Below are positions 59,351 to 64,000 of a stretch of DNA of 64,000 nt, piece by piece. Source of the stretch: Dyadobacter fermentans DSM 18053 (GTDB taxonomy: Bacteria; Bacteroidota; Bacteroidia; Cytophagales; Spirosomataceae). Every line of letters starts with the position of its first letter. Within the stretch, counting starts at the first letter, position 1. Both the position numbers and the translations under genes were made by a program. A model generated the notes under the pieces. The model made no database searches. It was not told where the DNA came from and saw nothing but the letters and a program-made list of their open reading frames with translations. The DNA is taken from contig NC_013037.1 of assembly GCF_000023125.1 (NCBI RefSeq), forward strand, positions 4,503,501 to 4,567,500, given 5' to 3'.

Positions 59351-62335
59351 ATGAACACACATTCTATCAAAAAACTCCTATTCTGCTTTGCGATTTTGCT
59401 CGCGGCGAGCCTTTTGGCACACGCTCAACCTAAATTTCCTCCAACGGCTTATACTGTGTGCAACAACTGCGTTCCTCCGGGATACACTAAGCTTGATAAC
59501 AACTTCCACCCAGCTATATCCAGTCCCAACTATTATGGAACTATTGATAGTTGGCGACCTTACAATGGACAGGATGTACCACCTCCGCCTTCGAAATTTT
59601 CGCAACAACTGGGCAACTACCATCATAACTTTGTGACGTTACAAAGTTTTAATAATGCACAAGGGAATGATCAAGAAGAAATCGAGACTGTTGTCAGTGG
59701 ATTTAAACCTGGCAAGTCTTATACCTTTACCTATTCTGTATTATCGTCAGCACTAGCCTCCACAAATTTCGGCAAGTCAGCGAAGTTACGAATTTCAACC
59801 AGCGGACAATTCCCGTTTCTAGTTATTGAACAGGAGACCATTTTCGATATTGTGCGAAACTTTTGGATTTCCAAAACATTGACTTTTGTTGCGCCAGAGG
59901 AAACTTTGGTATTTAGACTTTCAGCAGGTGAAATGGATCCCGGAGCGATTGGTTTTGTCAATTTCGATATTGATGATTATCCATTTATCTGTAATGCAGG
60001 TTCCGCAGACGCTCCAGTTGCGCAAACAAATGTTGGTATCAGCTGTCCAAACAACACTTTTGACCTGACGACCATCGCCTCGAATGCCCCGGCAGGAATC
60101 AACAACGTGTGGTATACAAGCGCACTTCACACAGAAGCAAACAAGGTCACAGACCCCACCGCCGTACCAGTAGGAACTTACTACCTGTTTCGGTATGATC
60201 CTGTTTACGAATGCTTCAATGTGCAACAATCCAATTCTAAGGTAGAGGTGAAAAATTTGGGTGAAATATCCCTCAAAAGTGAAACAGCGGCCAATTTATG
60301 TCCTGAGACAACAGTAAATCTGGCAGATCAGGTAAACGGGCCGTTGCCATCAGGACATATAGTGCGGTGGTTTACCACAAAGGATCGATCTACTCAGGCG
60401 CTATTGAGTACCGTCGTTTCAACGAGTGACAAGTATTATGCCTTCTTATACAATTTCAGTACAGCCTGTTATTACAAGGAAATTGCGGAAGACTCTGTCA
60501 CAGTTACAATTAATACCCCGTGCTGCCAGGCTGGTATAGATCAGGTTAAATTGATTTCCAACAGTTTTAGCAATATAGATTGTGGACAGACGGTCAATCT
60601 TAATAGCCTGCTTAGCCCTAACAATACAATTCCCGACGGAGCAATGGTTGTGTGGTTCACTACCAACGACCGTGCGCCCGGTACAGTGGTATTTACGCCA
60701 AATGCTGTTGCCGCTGGTAAATATTATGCATTCATTTATGATGATGTCGCAAAGTGCTATAACACGGATGTTTCTACTGCTGAAGTTACTGTGACAGGAA
60801 TGAATGGGAACCAGGTGCCCCTTGATCAGACTGTTTTGATCAATCAATGTCCTTCAAAGACGGTTAATCTCCATACCAGTTACAGCGTAACGCCGCCTCC
60901 CGGATTTGACATCGTATTTTACAGCACTAAAAATCACGCGCCTGGGACTATTATGCTTTCCAATGCAAATACCACCGGCAAGTACTACGCATTTTATTTC
61001 AACGAAATAACCGGCTGTTTCAACACTGACGACTCCAAAGCTGAGGTGCAGGTAGTCATTGTGGATTGTACACCTTGCGCTGTTACCGGTTCCGAACAAG
61101 TCGACCTAAAAACTGATAGCAAAAGCAATCTTTGCCCCGCTACCACGGTAGATTTGTACTCCACCGTGCAAACCGGCGCTGTTCCCGCTGGCTCTGAGGT
61201 GGTTTGGTTTGACAACCCTTACCATTGGGGAACTGCCCTGACCGTGGCCGAAGCTTCTGCGATCAGTTCTTCGAAACGGTATTATGCTTTTTTACATGAT
61301 GTCATCAACGTGGGTTGCTACAACACGGGAGTTTCCGAATCTTATGTCGACGTTACCATTAATGCACCATGTGCCCCGGTTTGCAATGCGGGAACAAATC
61401 AGGTTGCTTTGAAACCGAATCCGGCAACAAACCTCTGCCCGGAGACAACGGTGAATCTTACCTCTCGTCTCGAGGGCCTGTTACCCAATTTTCCTCCCGG
61501 CTTGAAATATGTTTGGTATAATAACAAGAACCATAGCGGTCTGCCGCTCACCAATGTGACTAGCATTGCAACGGATGGGGACTATTATGTATTTGTTTAT
61601 GATGAGGTTAACAATTGCTTCAATACGGACGAATCCACCTCATTCGTGAAGGTGATTCTGCAAGAATGTAAAGTATATACCAACATCAAGGTAAAACTTC
61701 AGGGGGCAATGGGGCCTGGTACCGATATGCACAATAACCTCAGAACAGCGGGTTTGCTGCCAACGACTGACCCTTACAACCTGGGGTGTGACGCGCCTTC
61801 TGCGCTGGTTACCGACATCACCGACTGGGTAAAAGTGGAAATCCGAAGCGCCGTCGACCCGTCTAACATTCTGGAAGCAAAAAGCTTTATGCTAAAGACC
61901 GACGGTACGCTTGAAAGATATGATGGAGCAAGTCTGGTTCCTCCCTACTTCAAACCCGCATTTGAGCCGGTCCACATTGTGGTTAGGCATAGAAACCACG
62001 TCGCTATCATGAGCAAAGTGATCGACGATTTTAAAACTGGCCCGGTGGATTATGATTTCACGACGAGCTTGCAGCAATGCTACAACGACGGCTCAGCGCC
62101 ATTCCAGATGACAGAGGTAAATGGTATCTGGTGCATGAGTGCCGGCGACTTGACAGGCGACGAGACACTTGATGACGCCGATAACGCCTCGATGACCACC
62201 TTGTTCCATCAGGGAGTAATGAACCAGTACATACCGGCGGATCTCAACATGGATGGTGTAGTGGACGACGTGGATCTCTCATTGTTCAACCGCAGCTACT
62301 ACAATGGGCTATTCTCCATTATCACAAAGTACTAA
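59351..62335 (+). CDS. Cell-surface protein with six Ig-like repeats and a dockerin-like C terminus
   Basis: A 994-residue exported protein from ATG 59351 (signal peptide about 1-26, ending L-A-H-A-Q). Residues 27-220 form a beta-sandwich domain. Six modules of about 85-100 residues follow, starting near 228, 313, 409, 497, 592 and 693. Each has C-P-x-T-V-N/D-L near its start, V-W-F/Y, and Y-Y-A/V-F near its end, with paired Cys. A domain at about 775-930 has V-K-L-Q-G-A-M and V-R-H-R-N-H, familiar from Bacteroidota surface proteins. The end holds two EF-hand-like dockerin loops, G-D-L-T-G-D-E-T-L-D-D-A-D and A-D-L-N-M-D-G-V-V-D-D-V-D. No type IX sorting domain is present. Confidence 0.85.
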   Translation: MNTHSIKKLLFCFAILLAASLLAHAQPKFPPTAYTVCNNCVPPGYTKLDNNFHPAISSPNYYGTIDSWRPYNGQDVPPPPSKFSQQLGNYHHNFVTLQSFNNAQGNDQEEIETVVSGFKPGKSYTFTYSVLSSALASTNFGKSAKLRISTSGQFPFLVIEQETIFDIVRNFWISKTLTFVAPEETLVFRLSAGEMDPGAIGFVNFDIDDYPFICNAGSADAPVAQTNVGISCPNNTFDLTTIASNAPAGINNVWYTSALHTEANKVTDPTAVPVGTYYLFRYDPVYECFNVQQSNSKVEVKNLGEISLKSETAANLCPETTVNLADQVNGPLPSGHIVRWFTTKDRSTQALLSTVVSTSDKYYAFLYNFSTACYYKEIAEDSVTVTINTPCCQAGIDQVKLISNSFSNIDCGQTVNLNSLLSPNNTIPDGAMVVWFTTNDRAPGTVVFTPNAVAAGKYYAFIYDDVAKCYNTDVSTAEVTVTGMNGNQVPLDQTVLINQCPSKTVNLHTSYSVTPPPGFDIVFYSTKNHAPGTIMLSNANTTGKYYAFYFNEITGCFNTDDSKAEVQVVIVDCTPCAVTGSEQVDLKTDSKSNLCPATTVDLYSTVQTGAVPAGSEVVWFDNPYHWGTALTVAEASAISSSKRYYAFLHDVINVGCYNTGVSESYVDVTINAPCAPVCNAGTNQVALKPNPATNLCPETTVNLTSRLEGLLPNFPPGLKYVWYNNKNHSGLPLTNVTSIATDGDYYVFVYDEVNNCFNTDESTSFVKVILQECKVYTNIKVKLQGAMGPGTDMHNNLRTAGLLPTTDPYNLGCDAPSALVTDITDWVKVEIRSAVDPSNILEAKSFMLKTDGTLERYDGASLVPPYFKPAFEPVHIVVRHRNHVAIMSKVIDDFKTGPVDYDFTTSLQQCYNDGSAPFQMTEVNGIWCMSAGDLTGDETLDDADNASMTTLFHQGVMNQYIPADLNMDGVVDDVDLSLFNRSYYNGLFSIITKY

Positions 62336-62370
62336 ATAGCAACGCACATTGAACCTAATCAACTGATAAT

Positions 62371-63486
62371 ATGAGATTTTTAGCTAAATATAGATACATC
62401 GTCGCGTTCATGGCCATTGCCCTTGCGCCGACAGCGGCATCCGCACAAACCATTACCATTGACTTTCAAAACAAAGTGGTAAGTCCGGATGGTCTAACCT
62501 GGACGTTTGATATCGCCGCGAAAGGAATTGCGGTGGGAACGATTTACGAAGGACCCGACAATGACAACTGGCAGGCGATGAACATCAGGTTGGATTTGGA
62601 TTTGCCGGCAGGAGTTACCATTGTAGGTGGCTCAGGATCTGGCGAGCTTGCAAATACCACCGGCCAGGTAGGCGTTCAGACGGCTGTTCCCGGTATAGGG
62701 TCAGTTGGCAAATCCGCACTTGGATTGACAATCGCAAGATCGGCTCCTCCGGGCTTGCCTGGCCAGCAGGACATTAATGTCAACGACTACACCAAGCTTG
62801 CCACATTTACCGTCACTTTCTCGGGACAGGTGTTTAATAGCACCAAAGCGTATCCGCGACTGGCTCTGAACAAAGATGGAAGTTCCTGGACCAACGTCTC
62901 TGATTCTAAACGTCGTCCCATCTCTTTCGGCGGAGCTCCTGGCTCCACAATGGGCACCATTACGCTCCCGGTCAAACTGGTGAACTTCGATGCAAAAAAG
63001 GAAAATAGAACCGCTCATCTGACCTGGGCAACATCCGAAGAGATCGATGCAGCCTATTTTGAAGTTCAAAAGAGCTCCGATGGGAAAAGCTGGAACGCCA
63101 TTTCAAAAGTGAACGCCCAAGGTGATTCCAAACAGGTAACAAAATACGAGTCAACAGATGCATCACCGTACGGCGGTACCAACCTTTACCGACTTCACAT
63201 GGTAGACCTGGACGGTAGCGACGCATACAGCACAATACGGAGTCTGGTGTTCGAAAGCACTTCCGTTGCACTTTACCCCAATCCCGCCCAGAAGGCGTTG
63301 TACGTAAAAACCGATGCAAATGAGAAGGTGAAGGCGGTTGACATTACCGACTTGCAAGGACGAGTGATTTATAAAGGCAATGCAACTGCTATCGATACAG
63401 ATCAATACGCGGCTGGAAAATATGTAGTGAGCGTTACGCTGGAAAACGGCACTGTCAGCAGGCATGAAGTGATTATAGCACCATAA
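62371..63486 (+). CDS. Type IX-secreted surface protein (T9SS type A sorting domain)
   Basis: A 371-residue protein with a signal peptide (about 1-25, ending A-S-A-Q). An N-terminal beta-sandwich (about 26-190: W-T-F-D-I-A-A-K-G, L-A-T-F-T-V-T-F-S-G) has the general look of a cohesin-like or adhesin fold. L-P-V-K-L-V-N-F-D-A opens the FN3-like linker (about 205-295). The T9SS type A domain is the last 75 residues: V-A-L-Y-P-N-P-A-Q-K-A-L, then A-V-D-I-T-D-L-Q-G-R-V-I-Y and G-K-Y-V-V-S-V. Such proteins are attached to the cell surface by sortase PorU. It lies 35 bp after the dockerin-like protein gene and is probably cotranscribed. Confidence 0.92.
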   Translation: MRFLAKYRYIVAFMAIALAPTAASAQTITIDFQNKVVSPDGLTWTFDIAAKGIAVGTIYEGPDNDNWQAMNIRLDLDLPAGVTIVGGSGSGELANTTGQVGVQTAVPGIGSVGKSALGLTIARSAPPGLPGQQDINVNDYTKLATFTVTFSGQVFNSTKAYPRLALNKDGSSWTNVSDSKRRPISFGGAPGSTMGTITLPVKLVNFDAKKENRTAHLTWATSEEIDAAYFEVQKSSDGKSWNAISKVNAQGDSKQVTKYESTDASPYGGTNLYRLHMVDLDGSDAYSTIRSLVFESTSVALYPNPAQKALYVKTDANEKVKAVDITDLQGRVIYKGNATAIDTDQYAAGKYVVSVTLENGTVSRHEVIIAP

Positions 63487-63578
63487 ACTTCAAGATCTCA
63501 CACCATAAACGTACGGCGACATTCACAGACAGCAACACTATTGCTTTGATTCAGTTTGTGGATAGTGTGTGAACCAGC

Positions 63579-63625
63579 AAATTCCGGACTGCCCGCTTGG
63601 GTGTCCGGAATTTCATTTTTTCCCC
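63579..63625. terminator. Terminator between the T9SS gene and the barrel gene
   Basis: AAATTCCGGAC (63579-63589) pairs perfectly with GTCCGGAATTT (63603-63613), followed by CATTTTTT on the plus strand. Confidence 0.75.
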
Positions 63626-63642
63626 AAAGTAGATTTCATCTC

Positions 63643-64000
63643 TTAAAATCTGACACTCAGTCCGCCGTTCAAAACACCTTTGTAGCCGTAACCCATTTCC
63701 AAAAATATGCCGGCCTTGTCCCCTATCCGCAAACCCACCGGACTGGCCTGGAATGTGTAGCCGGAGTCAGTGTTCACTTCTGTTTCATAAAAGGTGCTGC
63801 GTTTAACAAAAAATCCGATACCAGCGGCCCCGTAAAACTGGAAACCCCGCTGCTTGATCCAAAACAATGTGGCTTCGCCGGCGGTGGTCAGGGAGCGGCG
63901 TTTCCAGCGGTCGTCGTCGACAAAGTCGGGAATCCACTGGTCGGCAGAGGGATTGTAAACAGAGCTGCCGCCCACCGCAAGCCTTTCAGAAACGTGGTAC
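63643..64000 (-). CDS. Outer membrane beta-barrel protein, C-terminal part (runs off the window)
   Basis: The last 119 codons of a gene that begins beyond base 64000. The sequence alternates hydrophobic and polar residues as in barrel strands (A-T-L-F-W-I-K-Q-R-G-F-Q-F-Y-G-A-A-G-I-G-F-F, then G-L-R-I-G-D-K-A-G-I-F-L-E-M-G-Y-G). It closes with G-L-S-V-R-F, whose terminal Phe is the usual outer-membrane insertion signal. It is likely a small OmpW/OmpX-like or porin-family barrel. The internal ATG at 63975 is not a credible start because barrel sequence (Y-H-V-S-E-R-L-A-V-G) continues upstream. Confidence 0.75.
   Translation of the reverse strand, partial: YHVSERLAVGGSSVYNPSADQWIPDFVDDDRWKRRSLTTAGEATLFWIKQRGFQFYGAAGIGFFVKRSTFYETEVNTDSGYTFQASPVGLRIGDKAGIFLEMGYGYKGVLNGGLSVRF

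Noticed and set aside
60036..61670. DNA-level tandem repeat array across the Ig-like modules
   Set aside because: The modules are similar only as protein; nucleotide sequence has diverged too far to call a DNA repeat.

Overview
The window comes from a Bacteroidota genome of the order Cytophagales, most like Dyadobacter or a close relative in Spirosomaceae. The evidence is a SusC/SusD pair with an ECF sigma/FecR regulator, the gliding protein GldG, a type IX secretion C-terminal sorting domain, planctomycete-type cytochrome proteins (DUF1501, DUF1549/DUF1553), and several -7 boxes of the Bacteroidota form TAnnTTTG. GC is around 50%. No insertion sequence, prophage or CRISPR array was seen.

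Region 1-17.4 kb lies entirely on the minus strand and looks like envelope-level sugar uptake and oxidation. In transcription order it holds an RelBE-like toxin-antitoxin pair; YraN; a Tat-type TIM-barrel sugar isomerase/epimerase followed by a large PQQ/NHL-type dehydrogenase with HEAT repeats and cytochrome c; an ECF sigma factor; its FecR anti-sigma; an STN-containing SusC; and SusD. Last comes an operon of DUF1549/DUF1553 cytochrome, DUF1501 protein, L-rhamnose mutarotase and a truncated DUF2231 membrane protein. A cluster of four hairpins (REP/BIME-like) sits between sigma and FecR.

Region 17.6-33 kb is mostly plus-strand housekeeping: lipB, a conserved unknown, a DEDDy exonuclease, rnr, a DUF1080 sugar hydrolase, gldG and dnaN. 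A BlaI/BlaR1-like pair follows with three tandem operators. After it come a ferredoxin-type reductase and a class I aminotransferase on minus, and an RtcB ligase on plus.

Region 33-35.4 kb is a small AT-rich accessory patch. It has an unknown gene flanked by a diverged 128-bp direct repeat, a decayed gene remnant, an SRPBCC gene with an overlapping small gene, and an orphan antitoxin-like gene.

Region 35.4-58 kb returns to core genes: a BamA-like barrel, icd, the formyl-THF cyclo-ligase gene, asd, nuoD (coupled to a GHL10 glycosidase rather than to other nuo genes), a eukaryote-type GT3 glycogen synthase with a TTG start, a PIN-domain pseudogene, an AAA/DUF4143 ATPase and prmA. Then follow a 1560-residue exported protein of unknown function, plsY, an M20 dipeptidase, a TPR protein, hpt, a beta-CASP nuclease and tRNA-Leu(CAG) with a RelE-type toxin remnant beside it.

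Region 58.6-64 kb encodes cell-surface proteins. One is a pentapeptide-repeat protein. Another is a 994-residue protein with six Ig-like repeats and a dockerin-like C terminus. Immediately downstream is a type IX-sorted protein, which may present or anchor it. The window ends inside an outer-membrane barrel gene.
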